Of a stretch of DNA of 36,790 nucleotides, positions 17,901 to 26,760 are shown one piece after another. The notes under the pieces are model-generated. The model was not told the origin of the DNA. It ran no database searches and was given only the letters and a program-made list of their open reading frames with translations. A program made the translations under genes and the position numbers. Source of the DNA: Bacteroidales bacterium (lineage in GTDB: Bacteria > Bacteroidota > Bacteroidia > Bacteroidales > P3); NCBI GenBank assembly GCA_024400505.1, contig JAKSMP010000021.1, forward strand, positions 1 to 36,790, written 5' to 3'. Position 1 is the first letter of the stretch; the number at the start of each line of letters is the position of its first letter.

Positions 17901-18749
17901 ATGAAAAAAATTAAAATACTTTCAATCCTCGCTGCGCTGGCACTCTCATTTGCCGCATGCGACAAGATTGATTCCGACCAATATGTAGTATTCTCTGGCG
18001 CCTATGGCACATGGGAAAATAGCGAAGCCACCATTCCTGCCATCCAGCGTGCTTTTGTTGAGAAATACACTGGTGTGCGCTGTGTCAACTGCCCCAAGGC
18101 CGACGAGGTGCTCCATGCTTCTGCCGAGAAATATGGCGAGTCATTGGTGATTGCCGCCGTGCATGCCCCCAACAACTTTGGCAAACCTCTCCACAAGGAT
18201 CCCGACCTCCGCATCGAAAAAGGTGGCGTATGGTTCAACGAGTTCTTTAGCGTTTCCCAGGGTCTCCCCTGCGCCTTGCTCAACCGCGCCAATGGTTCTG
18301 GCAACCTTGATATCATCCAGCCTACTGCCAGCTTCGACGAGAAGATTGACGCAGTCCTGGGTCAAACTCCCCAAGTCTCTCTCATCTGCAAATCCAGCTG
18401 CGTGAAAGACCTCAACTACAATGCCGAAGTGCACCTCCAGTTCAACCAATCCGTGTCCGACCAGCTCACCCTCACCCTCTTCGTCATCGAGGATAAGATC
18501 TACACCTGGCAAGACAAGAATGGCGAAGGCGAGGTAGAGAACTATGAGCAGAACCATGTGCTCCGCCAAGTCATCACCGATGCTTGGGGCGTAGATGTCG
18601 AAGCTGATGGCAACCAAGGCACCAAACGCAAAGTAGCCCTTAGCTATGAGCTCCGTTCCGATTGCAACGCCGAGAACTGCCACCTCATAGCCATCGTGTC
18701 TAACAAAGCCAACAAGCAGATCCTCAACGCTGCCGAATGCAAACTTTAA
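17901..18749 (+). CDS. Omp28-like lipoprotein with thioredoxin-type CxxC
   Basis: This 282-residue lipoprotein has a signal with the lipobox SFAAC, placing the lipidated cysteine at residue 20. The Omp28 signature follows: EKYTGVRCVNCPKADEVL, with Cys61 and Cys64 in a thioredoxin-like CxxC. Downstream are AAVHAPNNF and GLPCALLNR, the latter matching the cis-proline region of the fold. The C-terminal half (from about residue 150) is beta-rich and lacks a T9SS tail. The family is known as outer-membrane lipoproteins of Porphyromonas and relatives. Its gene starts 28 bp after the DUF6029-like gene, so the two are co-transcribed. A redox role is inferred from the CxxC and from the TlpA-like neighbour. 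Confidence 0.88.
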   Translation: MKKIKILSILAALALSFAACDKIDSDQYVVFSGAYGTWENSEATIPAIQRAFVEKYTGVRCVNCPKADEVLHASAEKYGESLVIAAVHAPNNFGKPLHKDPDLRIEKGGVWFNEFFSVSQGLPCALLNRANGSGNLDIIQPTASFDEKIDAVLGQTPQVSLICKSSCVKDLNYNAEVHLQFNQSVSDQLTLTLFVIEDKIYTWQDKNGEGEVENYEQNHVLRQVITDAWGVDVEADGNQGTKRKVALSYELRSDCNAENCHLIAIVSNKANKQILNAAECKL

Positions 18750-18888
18750 TCAACTGATATAAGGGGTGCAGAGTTCTGAGGGGCTGAAAAACAGCTTGCT
18801 CATTATTTAGTCCGATTGATTCAATCAGACACCCTTTCCTCCCTCAGACTCTCACCCTTTTTTCTATTAATTATGGATTTAAAAGCCG

Positions 18889-18896
18889 TAAATTTG
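18889..18896 (+). promoter_or_regulatory. Candidate -7 promoter element for the MATE-protease pair
   Basis: TAAATTTG fits TAnnTTTG 75 bp before the MATE ATG, in the 222-bp gap after the Omp28-like gene. That gap also holds a small palindrome GATTGATTCAATC (18814-18826). Confidence 0.4.
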
Positions 18897-18971
18897 AGCA
18901 ATCAGTAATAATAATTCATCGTATTTGCACCCCCTATCTCCCAGAACTCCCTACAATTTACAATCAAAACA

Positions 18972-20348
18972 ATGAACAAACGCATCCTGGGTCTCGCACT
19001 CCCCAACATTATCACCAACATCACCGTCCCTCTGTTGGGCATGGTGGACATGGCCATTGTTGGCCATCTCAGCGCAGCCCATATCGGTGCCATAGCCATC
19101 GGTACGCAAATATTCAATCTCATCTATTGGAATTTTGGATTCCTCCGCATGGGCACTAGCGGATTCACCGCCCAAGCCTTTGGCGCAAAAGACCTACAAG
19201 AGTCGCTCCGCATCTTCACTCGCGCCATCACCATCGCTTTGGCCGTGGCTCTTCTTCTCATCATCCTCCAGTGGCCCATAAGCCAAGTCTCTGCCCTCAT
19301 CTTCCGCACCGACAATAGCCCCGAGATTCTCCGTCTCGCCTTAACATATTTCTTCGTTCGCATCTGGGCGGCACCTGCCACCCTCGGCCTCTATGCCGTC
19401 AAAGGATGGTTCATCGGCATGCAAAATTCCCGACTTCCCATGTGGATAGCCATCTTCCTCAACATTGTCAACATCGTATGCAGCCTCATCTTCGTCCTCG
19501 GCCTCCATTGGGGTATCGGCGGCGTAGCATTAGGCACAGTCATCGCTCAATATAGTGGTCTCGCCGTTGGACTCTTCTTCCTCCGCCGGCGCTATGGCCA
19601 ACTCTTCCGCACCTATTATCCCCATTTCGCCCAGTCAGTCTTTGCCGGTCTGCGCCAACTCTTTGCCGAGTCGCTACACTGGCAAGCCATGAAAGGCTTC
19701 TTCCGTGTCAACGGCGACATTTTCCTCCGTACTGTCTGCCTCTCGGCCGTATTCACTTTCGTCACCGCCGCCAGCTCCCGCATCAGCCCCCAGGTGCTAG
19801 CCATCGACGCCCTCCTACTCCAATTCTGCACCCTCTTCAGCTACATCATGGACGGCTTTGCCTATGCAGCCGAATCCCTCGTGGGCCGTTATATTGGTGC
19901 CCGCGACTCCCACTCCCTCCGCCTCTCGGTGCGACTGCTTCTGGTGTGGGGCGTGGCACTCACCGCCATATTCACTCTCCTTTATGCCCTGTGGGGAGAT
20001 CAGTTCCTCATGCTTTTCAGCAACGATGCTTCTATCATCCAGGAATCACACCAATATATGTTCTGGACCCTCCTCATCCCCGTCTGCGGTTTCTCAGCCT
20101 TCCTCTTCGACGGCATATTTATCGGAGCCACTGCTTCACGCACTATGCGCAATTGCATGTTCGTAGCCTCGGCTCTTTTCTTCATTATTTATTTTGCAGG
20201 CAAATCCATATTCATGCCTGCCGGTACCCTTGTCAACCACTTTGTGTGGAATAACATCCTTTGGACCGCCTTCCTGGTTTATCTTTCCATGCGCGGCATC
20301 CTACAGGCCCTCTGTTTGAAAAAATCAGTTTACAATCAAATATCTTAA
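18972..20348 (+). CDS. MATE-family efflux transporter (DinF-like)
   Basis: This 458-residue inner-membrane antiporter has about 12 transmembrane segments in two six-helix halves. The opening LALPNIITNITVPLLGMVD with MAIVGHLSAAHIGAIAIG is typical of the DinF branch of the MATE family, as is FGFLRMGTSGFTAQAFGAKD. The second half contains MDGFAYAAESLVGRYIGA, the matching motif of the C-terminal repeat. MATE proteins exchange Na+ or H+ for cationic drugs or metabolites; the substrate here is not predictable. The next gene (M6 protease) starts 14 bp after the stop, so they probably share a transcript, although the products have no obvious joint function. Confidence 0.93.
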   Translation: MNKRILGLALPNIITNITVPLLGMVDMAIVGHLSAAHIGAIAIGTQIFNLIYWNFGFLRMGTSGFTAQAFGAKDLQESLRIFTRAITIALAVALLLIILQWPISQVSALIFRTDNSPEILRLALTYFFVRIWAAPATLGLYAVKGWFIGMQNSRLPMWIAIFLNIVNIVCSLIFVLGLHWGIGGVALGTVIAQYSGLAVGLFFLRRRYGQLFRTYYPHFAQSVFAGLRQLFAESLHWQAMKGFFRVNGDIFLRTVCLSAVFTFVTAASSRISPQVLAIDALLLQFCTLFSYIMDGFAYAAESLVGRYIGARDSHSLRLSVRLLLVWGVALTAIFTLLYALWGDQFLMLFSNDASIIQESHQYMFWTLLIPVCGFSAFLFDGIFIGATASRTMRNCMFVASALFFIIYFAGKSIFMPAGTLVNHFVWNNILWTAFLVYLSMRGILQALCLKKSVYNQIS

Positions 20349-20362
20349 TTTAGTTACACTAG

Positions 20363-23215
20363 ATGAAACACCTTTTCAACAAAATCTTTTTGGCACTCGC
20401 CATGCTCTGCTCCTTCCAGGCTCAGGCTGTCTTTGTCAAAAACATGCCCACCAACCAGATTCAACCCAATGGAGACACCATCCATATCTTTGTCACCGGT
20501 GATGAATTCTACCATCGCTACCACGACGCCAACAACTACACCATCGTGCAGAACAAAGCTGGCTATTGGGTATATGCCCAGGCTGACAAAGCTGGCAGCA
20601 TCGTTCCCACCCAATACGTTGTCAATGTCGTCTCACCTGAACAAGTGGGACTTACTCCCGGCGTAGCCATCTCCAATCAAGAATACCAGCGCCGCCGCCA
20701 TGAGTGGGACATACCCGAGCAATACAAGTCCAATGTTCCTAAGGACTCCGAACGCAATCACGGCGACTTCTGCAACCTAGTCATCTTCATCCGCTTTGCC
20801 GACGATACTAACTACACGCGTTCTTTCGCCTCCGTCGATCAGATGTTCTCCGACTCAACTCGCAGCACCTCCACTTCGGTCTATAACTATTTCAAGCACG
20901 CTTCCTACAACCAACTCTTCGTGCGCACCGTCTATGCCCCCACACCTGCTGGCAACCGCATCCTCTCCTATCAGTCGCCCCATCCTCGCGCATATTACAT
21001 GCCCTATTCCGAGGCCAACCCCATCGGCTACACTCCCGCCGACCGAACCCAGCGCGAGTTCGACCTCTATGTGGGATGCATCGATTGGATCAACGACTCC
21101 TGCCCTGTACCCTCCAGTTATAATCTTGACTACAACAACGATGGATACATCGACAACGTTAACTTCGTTGTCACCGGCTCCTATACCGGCTGGAACGATC
21201 TCCTATGGCCTCACAAGTGGAATCTCTACACCACCGAGAAATTCATCAACAACAAAAAAGTGAGTACCTTCAACCTCGCACTCGAAGGCTCCGGCAACGA
21301 GTATTTCGGTCCCAGCACCTTTAGTCACGAGATGTTCCATTCCCTCGGAGCCCCCGACCTCTATCGCTATTATACTGGCACCGATGTCTCCCCCGTGGGC
21401 ACCTGGGACCTCATGGCCACCAACGCCTCTCCCCAGCAACACTCCACCGCCTATGTCAAGCAAAAGTATGGCAACTGGATCGACACTATTCCCCTCATCA
21501 CCGAGCCTGGCATCTACACCCTCTCTTCCGTAGGCGACTCTGTCCCCGGCCGTATGGCACTCCGTTTCCCCAGCGCCGACCCCGACCAATTCTATGTGGT
21601 TGAATATCGTGACAACACAGAAACCTTCGAGACCAAGCTCCCCGGAAAAGGACTCATCATCTATCGTGTTGACACCCGCTTCGAAGGCAATGCCGGATGG
21701 GATGGTGCAGGCAACTACGACGAGATCTGGATCTTCCGTCCCAACAGCACCGACAGCTACGAATCTGGCAGCCTCCCCGAGGCCTACTTCACCCCCGCCC
21801 GCAACCGCACCGAGTTCTCCCCCTCCACCAATCCCTATCCCCACCTCTCCGACGGCACCCGTGACCTCGGTTTCGCCATCACTAACATCTCCACCCCCGG
21901 CAACACCTGCACCTTCCGCTATTCCACCCGTCCCATACCTTCCTCACTTGCCAATCAGCGCATCACCACTTCCACCGCCAACATCTCTTGGCAGGGCAAC
22001 GGAGACGCCTATAGCATAGCATACCGCTTGGCCGGCACCAACGACCCATACACCTTTGTACGCACCCCCTACACCAACGCCACCCTCACAGGCCTCGAAC
22101 CCAACCAACGTTATGAGTGGACCGTCCGCGCACTCTACGACCTCACCCCTGACTTCCAGTATGCCGACAGCACCAAGCAAGCCAAAGCCCTCACCTTCCA
22201 CACCGAGCTCTGCTACAACGCCACTATTGACACCGTGGGTTGGTACACCATCGAGGAGCGCACCGGCGTCCCATTCGTTTCAAATGCCAACTACAACTAC
22301 TCCCAGCAGCTCTACCTAGCCTCCGAACTAGGCGAAGCAAAAAACATTAGCACCATCTCACTCCACTACGCTCACACCACCAACCTTGAAAAGTCCAACT
22401 GCACCATCTATCTGGCCAACACCTCCCTTGCCAACTTCAACGAGTCCACTCCTCCCGTCCCATTCAGCCAGCTCACCCCTGTCTTTGCTGGCGACCTCGT
22501 CTTCACCCAAGGCTGGAATGAAATCATCCTTCAAACTCCTTTTGAATACAACGGCACCGACAACCTCCTGGTGGCCATCGACGACAACTCTGGCACTCCC
22601 AGCCGCGCCGGCCATAGATTCTATGTCCACAACACCAACGACCGAAATGCCATCATCTATTCCAGTGAAAATCAAAATCCCAACCCCGCCGATGACGACA
22701 CTATCAGAGGATCAGTCAACCGCACTACCCAACGCTGCAACATCAAATTCACCGGCTGCCCTATCAACCCCAGCAAGGCCTATGCTTGCATCATCTCCGA
22801 CAACCCCCACCACGGCTTAGTGAGCGGCGAAGGGCTCTATGAGCTCAACCAAGAAATCACTGTTCAGGCATTCCCCACCCACGGCTATGTCTTCACCTCC
22901 TGGAGCGACTCCGTCACCCTCAATCCCCGTCAAATCACTCTCACTTCCGACACACTTCTCATCGCCTACTTCGGGCGCAATGCTGCCATCACCCCCGCCA
23001 CCAATGAGGCTGGCTTCGTGGTCATCTCACGCCAGCTGACCGTCACCGTTGATGGTGCCTTGCAGCAACCCATTGCCCTCTTCGACATCATGGGACGCCC
23101 CATCGCCACCACTCCTCGCCAACATACAAACCCTGTCACCTTCCAAGTACCCCACAGTGGCATCTACCTCCTCAAAGTAGGCTCCCAACCTCCAACAAAG
23201 ATTTATGTAAGATAA
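20363..23215 (+). CDS. Secreted M6-family metalloprotease with T9SS C-terminal tail
   Basis: This is a 950-residue secreted zinc endopeptidase of the immune-inhibitor-A (M6) type. A signal peptide covers about residues 1-22 (ending FQAQA). The catalytic motif is HEMFHSLGAPD (His322, Glu323, His326 and Asp332), which fits HExxHxxGxxD, followed by PVGTWDLMA, the M6 Met-turn-like block. After the protease domain come a fibronectin III-like segment (TANISWQGNGDAYSIAYRL, then LEPNQRYEWTVRAL), a beta-sandwich of about 190 residues, and an InlB-like B repeat (GLYELNQEITVQAFP, GYVFTSWSD). The end (IALFDIMGRPIATT, HSGIYLLKV, KIYVR) is a T9SS sorting tail. Its target proteins are unknown. A strong terminator follows. 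Confidence 0.93.
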   Translation: MKHLFNKIFLALAMLCSFQAQAVFVKNMPTNQIQPNGDTIHIFVTGDEFYHRYHDANNYTIVQNKAGYWVYAQADKAGSIVPTQYVVNVVSPEQVGLTPGVAISNQEYQRRRHEWDIPEQYKSNVPKDSERNHGDFCNLVIFIRFADDTNYTRSFASVDQMFSDSTRSTSTSVYNYFKHASYNQLFVRTVYAPTPAGNRILSYQSPHPRAYYMPYSEANPIGYTPADRTQREFDLYVGCIDWINDSCPVPSSYNLDYNNDGYIDNVNFVVTGSYTGWNDLLWPHKWNLYTTEKFINNKKVSTFNLALEGSGNEYFGPSTFSHEMFHSLGAPDLYRYYTGTDVSPVGTWDLMATNASPQQHSTAYVKQKYGNWIDTIPLITEPGIYTLSSVGDSVPGRMALRFPSADPDQFYVVEYRDNTETFETKLPGKGLIIYRVDTRFEGNAGWDGAGNYDEIWIFRPNSTDSYESGSLPEAYFTPARNRTEFSPSTNPYPHLSDGTRDLGFAITNISTPGNTCTFRYSTRPIPSSLANQRITTSTANISWQGNGDAYSIAYRLAGTNDPYTFVRTPYTNATLTGLEPNQRYEWTVRALYDLTPDFQYADSTKQAKALTFHTELCYNATIDTVGWYTIEERTGVPFVSNANYNYSQQLYLASELGEAKNISTISLHYAHTTNLEKSNCTIYLANTSLANFNESTPPVPFSQLTPVFAGDLVFTQGWNEIILQTPFEYNGTDNLLVAIDDNSGTPSRAGHRFYVHNTNDRNAIIYSSENQNPNPADDDTIRGSVNRTTQRCNIKFTGCPINPSKAYACIISDNPHHGLVSGEGLYELNQEITVQAFPTHGYVFTSWSDSVTLNPRQITLTSDTLLIAYFGRNAAITPATNEAGFVVISRQLTVTVDGALQQPIALFDIMGRPIATTPRQHTNPVTFQVPHSGIYLLKVGSQPPTKIYVR

Positions 23216-23220
23216 CAATA

Positions 23221-23252
23221 AAAGGGGAATCCGATGGATTCCCCTTTTTATT
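23221..23252 (+). terminator. Rho-independent terminator of the M6 protease gene
   Basis: A 12-bp perfect stem (AAAGGGGAATCC and GGATTCCCCTTT) has a 3-nt loop and ends in a T-rich tail. It begins 5 bp after the stop codon. Confidence 0.92.
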
Positions 23253-23256
23253 TTTA

Positions 23257-23462
23257 AGGTGGTTCTATAAATTCATTTCTTGCGATTTTGACTAGATTGT
23301 CAAGCAGATTGATGTGCGAAGTGAGGGTGCATAGAAGACTATGCAACGTTGCGCAAAGTGAGAGAAATGACTGCTAGCAGGTTTTCCGAACCTAATCAAC
23401 GTCTTGTGTCAACAAAACCGAGTGACAACCTTTCGAAATCGGTGAATTTGTAGAACCCACTT
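23257..23462. mobile_element. MITE with GGTTCTATAAATTC-type terminal inverted repeats
   Basis: The left end GGTGGTTCTATAAATTCAT (23259-23277) is matched in inverse orientation by the right end GTGAATTTGTAGAACCCAC (23442-23460). There is no coding capacity over about 205 bp. Inside are further short palindromes, such as GCATAG/CTATGC near 23330-23346 and GCAACGTTGC. The ends resemble those of the IS5-family remnant at 26761 and of the debris ending at 333, so it may have been mobilised by that transposase. The 23463-23553 remainder shows nothing recognisable. Confidence 0.7.
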
Positions 23463-23553
23463 CAAATACATCTTGTGCAGTTACACTTCCGCAATTAAGA
23501 ATGATGAGTTTTGTATTGCCTACGGCTCTCGATTTAAATACATAAACCCAAAG

Positions 23554-26500
23554 CTACTTCCTTCCTATCACCTTCTTGTCAAATGCGGCTAGCAAGCCAG
23601 GGAGCACCAGCAAGATGATGAGTACTGCGGCTAGGGCACCAATGGAAATATTCAGGCAGATGGCTGCCACATCGGGCTGAGGCATCGCCACACTCAACAT
23701 ACCTGGCACCAGTATCAGTATCAACCCCGATGTCATAATCGTGTGTATCGCGCCTCGGTAAGCATGGCGCAGCGCCTCCCCTATCTCCATCGTGGCACGC
23801 CATTCGCGGTAGTAATTTGTAAATAAAATGCCGTAATCAATCGTGGCACCTATCAGCACACTCTGCACTATCAAAAAAGCCATATACATCAAGCTGTTTC
23901 CGCCCATGCCACTCACCGTCACATTGATATACACAGCCGACAGCACCGACACAATCAAAAACAGCGGAATCAGCAGCGAGCGGAACGCCAGCGCCACAAT
24001 CAAGAAGATGCTCACCACTGTCAGTATCGTCACCAGCCGCATCTCCTCGCCAAATCCCTGCTTCATCTCATTATACATCACCGACTCACCCAGCGCATAA
24101 CTCTCGTGCTGCAGCATCTTGCCTCTCAGACGATGCAGCCGCTCCACAAAAGCGTGCGTTTGATCCGACTCGGCCGGATAATTGCTTATCGCCACCAGCA
24201 GCGAGTGGTCCTTGCCACGCAGCTGTCCCAACCCTGCCTGCATCACATCCTTCATTTGGCCAAAACTGTTGCGCGCACCTTCGTCCACAAGACCGTCAAA
24301 GCGGCTGTCGTGGAAAATGAGTTCATCTACCGTGTTCACCACCTGCTCTAAAGACATCGTCCACGCGGCATCATACCGCTTCCAGCTGCCGTAATACAGA
24401 TATAGCAAATCTACCAGTGCTGGATCCACCATGTCGCTCAACGGAGCTAGCGCGTGAGCCATCTGTGCCGCCGTATATCGCTTGCCCGAGGTCATCATCT
24501 CCTCCAGCATTGCCAAAGGGTCATCCTCGTCATCCATCAGTGCCTCCTCTACAGCCGTGTCGGCCACCATTGCATCAGCCAGCAGCTCTCCTGCCTCGGC
24601 CTCCTGCATGGCCAAAGCAAGCTCACACTCCGTCTGCTCCGCCGCTTCGGTTGCAGCCTCCACGGCTTCGACCACCACAGTCTGCTGCACCATGGCAGCA
24701 TCCATCACCTCCTTCAACTCATACAGCTGCTTGCGTTGCTGCTGCGATATGGCATTGGCAAACATCTTGCGTTTCAAAATATCGTCGGTCAAAAAATGCA
24801 CAAACTGCCTCGGTGTCATTCCCTCCTTGCTCTTCTTTGCCAAGCGGTAAACCATCTGCGACTGATCCTTGTCCATGCCCAAATAGGCCGCCATCTCCGC
24901 CGCCGTCATCTTACGGTTCAGCATCGTCGTGTCGGCATAGGGCATCTGACTCCGTTCCGCTAGCATCCGTTCTTCCTTGTGGGCGGGTGCGTTGGGCACT
25001 AGCGGGTTGTGCACTTGCAATTCGGCTTGGACCGGCTCAGCCATGCTAAATTCCTCGGTAGTGGCGGTGTCCACCGGAGCAACATCGACTGGCATGGGAG
25101 TATCTTCCATCAGGGCGGGTAAACCAATCTGTCCCATTTGAGCTAGCATGGCGGGGTCCATCTGCTGCCCAATCAGCGACGAAGGGTCACCAGCATGTTG
25201 CTTCACAAAATCCATCACATCCCCCAGTCTCAGCGCTAGCGGGGCGCTGCCCGCATGGTGGGCATAGAAAATCAAGCGCAACATTTCCTCGGTCAGCATC
25301 GTCTGCAGGCCATCAGCCTCAGCAGGCTCGGCGTTGTCCATCATGCTGCTCAGTCCTTTGATGGCGACAAACATCTGCGGAGCAGTATATTCACGCAGCA
25401 GCAGCGAGGGGTACGAGAGTACCATCTCCACATTCGGATCCTCCGCTATACTATCGGCCAAGGCAATCACCTCCGCCTGGTCGCGATTGTCATACAACAC
25501 CACCATAGCATTCTTCTGCGGAAACACCTCCGACACCTGCGTGCTGTTGTCCAGTGAAAAAGAGATGGGAGTGCGGTAATGCAGCCAATAAGCACCCACA
25601 AACAGCAACACAAAAAGCACCGCTAGCGGTATCCTATATCGCCAGCTGAAACGCGCCAGCCCATCGGTGGGCAGCGGCAGTGTTCGTTTTTTGGTAGATT
25701 CTATCGCGCGGTCAAACCACAAAATCAAGCATGGCAGCAGAGTGAAGTTGCACAGCAAGCTGCACATCACACCCTTCGACAACACAACCCCTAGGTCCAT
25801 TCCTATCTTCATCTTCATAAACACCAGCATCAGCAGCCCCACCACCGTGGTCAGTCCACTGCTCAGAATCGAAGGTCCGGCATGCTTCACCGCACCCAGC
25901 ATAGACTCTGCGTTCAGTCGTTTGGTGTCAGACTCATCGGCGCAGGAATAATCCATGGCGCGCTTTTCCTGGCGGTAGCGGTTCAACAGAATGATACTGT
26001 AGTCCATCGACAGCACTAGCTGCAGAATAGCCACAATCGAGTTGGTGGTGGCACTCACACTGGGCAGCAAGGCATTAGATCCCATGTTCACCACCACTGC
26101 CACCCCGGTAGAGGCCATAAACAGCAGCGGCTCCACCCACGACTGGCACATCGCCACCAGTATTGCCATCAGTGCCACACAAGCCAATATCAAATACCAT
26201 GCTTCAGCCGTGTTGCCATCTTGGACCGTCTCGGCGGCCACCACATGGTCGTATCTTTCCCTTGCTTCGGCAGCCAACCCCTTCATGTCGGCGTTGCCAG
26301 CCATCGTCAGTTCAATTAAGCTGTATTCATCCTTGTGGGTGATTTTCACCTTTTTCACCTCCTCGCACCCCTGCAGCCATTGTGCCAAGTCGGCCTCCTC
26401 GGCATTGCTCATATCCTCGCCCAACAGCCTTATGTCGGCGCCGCCCATGCTTGCCGCATTGCCAAACTCGCGCTGCATCACCTCCAGTCCGGCCCTCATG

Positions 26501-26634
26501 GCTGACGCATCGGGCAGATACTTTGTCATGTCCGTGTTCACATTCACCCTCGTCATCAAGGCTGCGCACACCAAAGCAGCCACCATAGTCAGCCCGAAAA
26601 ACCAATATCTATATTTTACAATCAATTTGTTCAT
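23554..26634 (-). CDS. MMPL/RND-superfamily exporter
   Basis: This is an inner-membrane exporter of the RND superfamily (MMPL type), probably moving lipids or other hydrophobic compounds with proton energy. The open frame reaches 26649 (1031 residues), but MNKLIVKYRYWF at 26634 looks the more natural start. The N-terminal transmembrane helix and a periplasmic loop (MTRVNVNTDMTKYLPD) are followed by a block of transmembrane helices with the SSD-like STGVAVVVNMGSN and SMDYSIILLNRYRQE. A second copy near the C-terminus reads LIGATIDYGILFTNYYREW. The second periplasmic domain is enlarged and contains an Ala/Glu-rich linker plus a repeated helical module. No membrane-fusion or outer-membrane channel gene is adjacent. 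A terminator is not obvious. Confidence 0.9.
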   Translation of the reverse strand: MNKLIVKYRYWFFGLTMVAALVCAALMTRVNVNTDMTKYLPDASAMRAGLEVMQREFGNAASMGGADIRLLGEDMSNAEEADLAQWLQGCEEVKKVKITHKDEYSLIELTMAGNADMKGLAAEARERYDHVVAAETVQDGNTAEAWYLILACVALMAILVAMCQSWVEPLLFMASTGVAVVVNMGSNALLPSVSATTNSIVAILQLVLSMDYSIILLNRYRQEKRAMDYSCADESDTKRLNAESMLGAVKHAGPSILSSGLTTVVGLLMLVFMKMKIGMDLGVVLSKGVMCSLLCNFTLLPCLILWFDRAIESTKKRTLPLPTDGLARFSWRYRIPLAVLFVLLFVGAYWLHYRTPISFSLDNSTQVSEVFPQKNAMVVLYDNRDQAEVIALADSIAEDPNVEMVLSYPSLLLREYTAPQMFVAIKGLSSMMDNAEPAEADGLQTMLTEEMLRLIFYAHHAGSAPLALRLGDVMDFVKQHAGDPSSLIGQQMDPAMLAQMGQIGLPALMEDTPMPVDVAPVDTATTEEFSMAEPVQAELQVHNPLVPNAPAHKEERMLAERSQMPYADTTMLNRKMTAAEMAAYLGMDKDQSQMVYRLAKKSKEGMTPRQFVHFLTDDILKRKMFANAISQQQRKQLYELKEVMDAAMVQQTVVVEAVEAATEAAEQTECELALAMQEAEAGELLADAMVADTAVEEALMDDEDDPLAMLEEMMTSGKRYTAAQMAHALAPLSDMVDPALVDLLYLYYGSWKRYDAAWTMSLEQVVNTVDELIFHDSRFDGLVDEGARNSFGQMKDVMQAGLGQLRGKDHSLLVAISNYPAESDQTHAFVERLHRLRGKMLQHESYALGESVMYNEMKQGFGEEMRLVTILTVVSIFLIVALAFRSLLIPLFLIVSVLSAVYINVTVSGMGGNSLMYMAFLIVQSVLIGATIDYGILFTNYYREWRATMEIGEALRHAYRGAIHTIMTSGLILILVPGMLSVAMPQPDVAAICLNISIGALAAVLIILLVLPGLLAAFDKKVIGRK

Positions 26635-26743
26635 ATGTAAAAAGGCCATAAAAAATATAATAACGCAGAATTCTCCGATTTATGATTTATGAATTATGAT
26701 TTCTTAGGCCTTAGATTCAATATCGAAGTGCAACACCGTTGTG

Positions 26744-26751
26744 CAAAGATA
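26744..26751 (-). promoter_or_regulatory. Candidate -7 promoter element for the MMPL exporter
   Basis: The minus strand reads TATCTTTG about 110 bp before the likely start codon. It sits right beside the left end of the IS5-family remnant, so the insertion may have displaced upstream control sequence. Confidence 0.5.
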
Positions 26752-26760
26752 TAGGATTTA

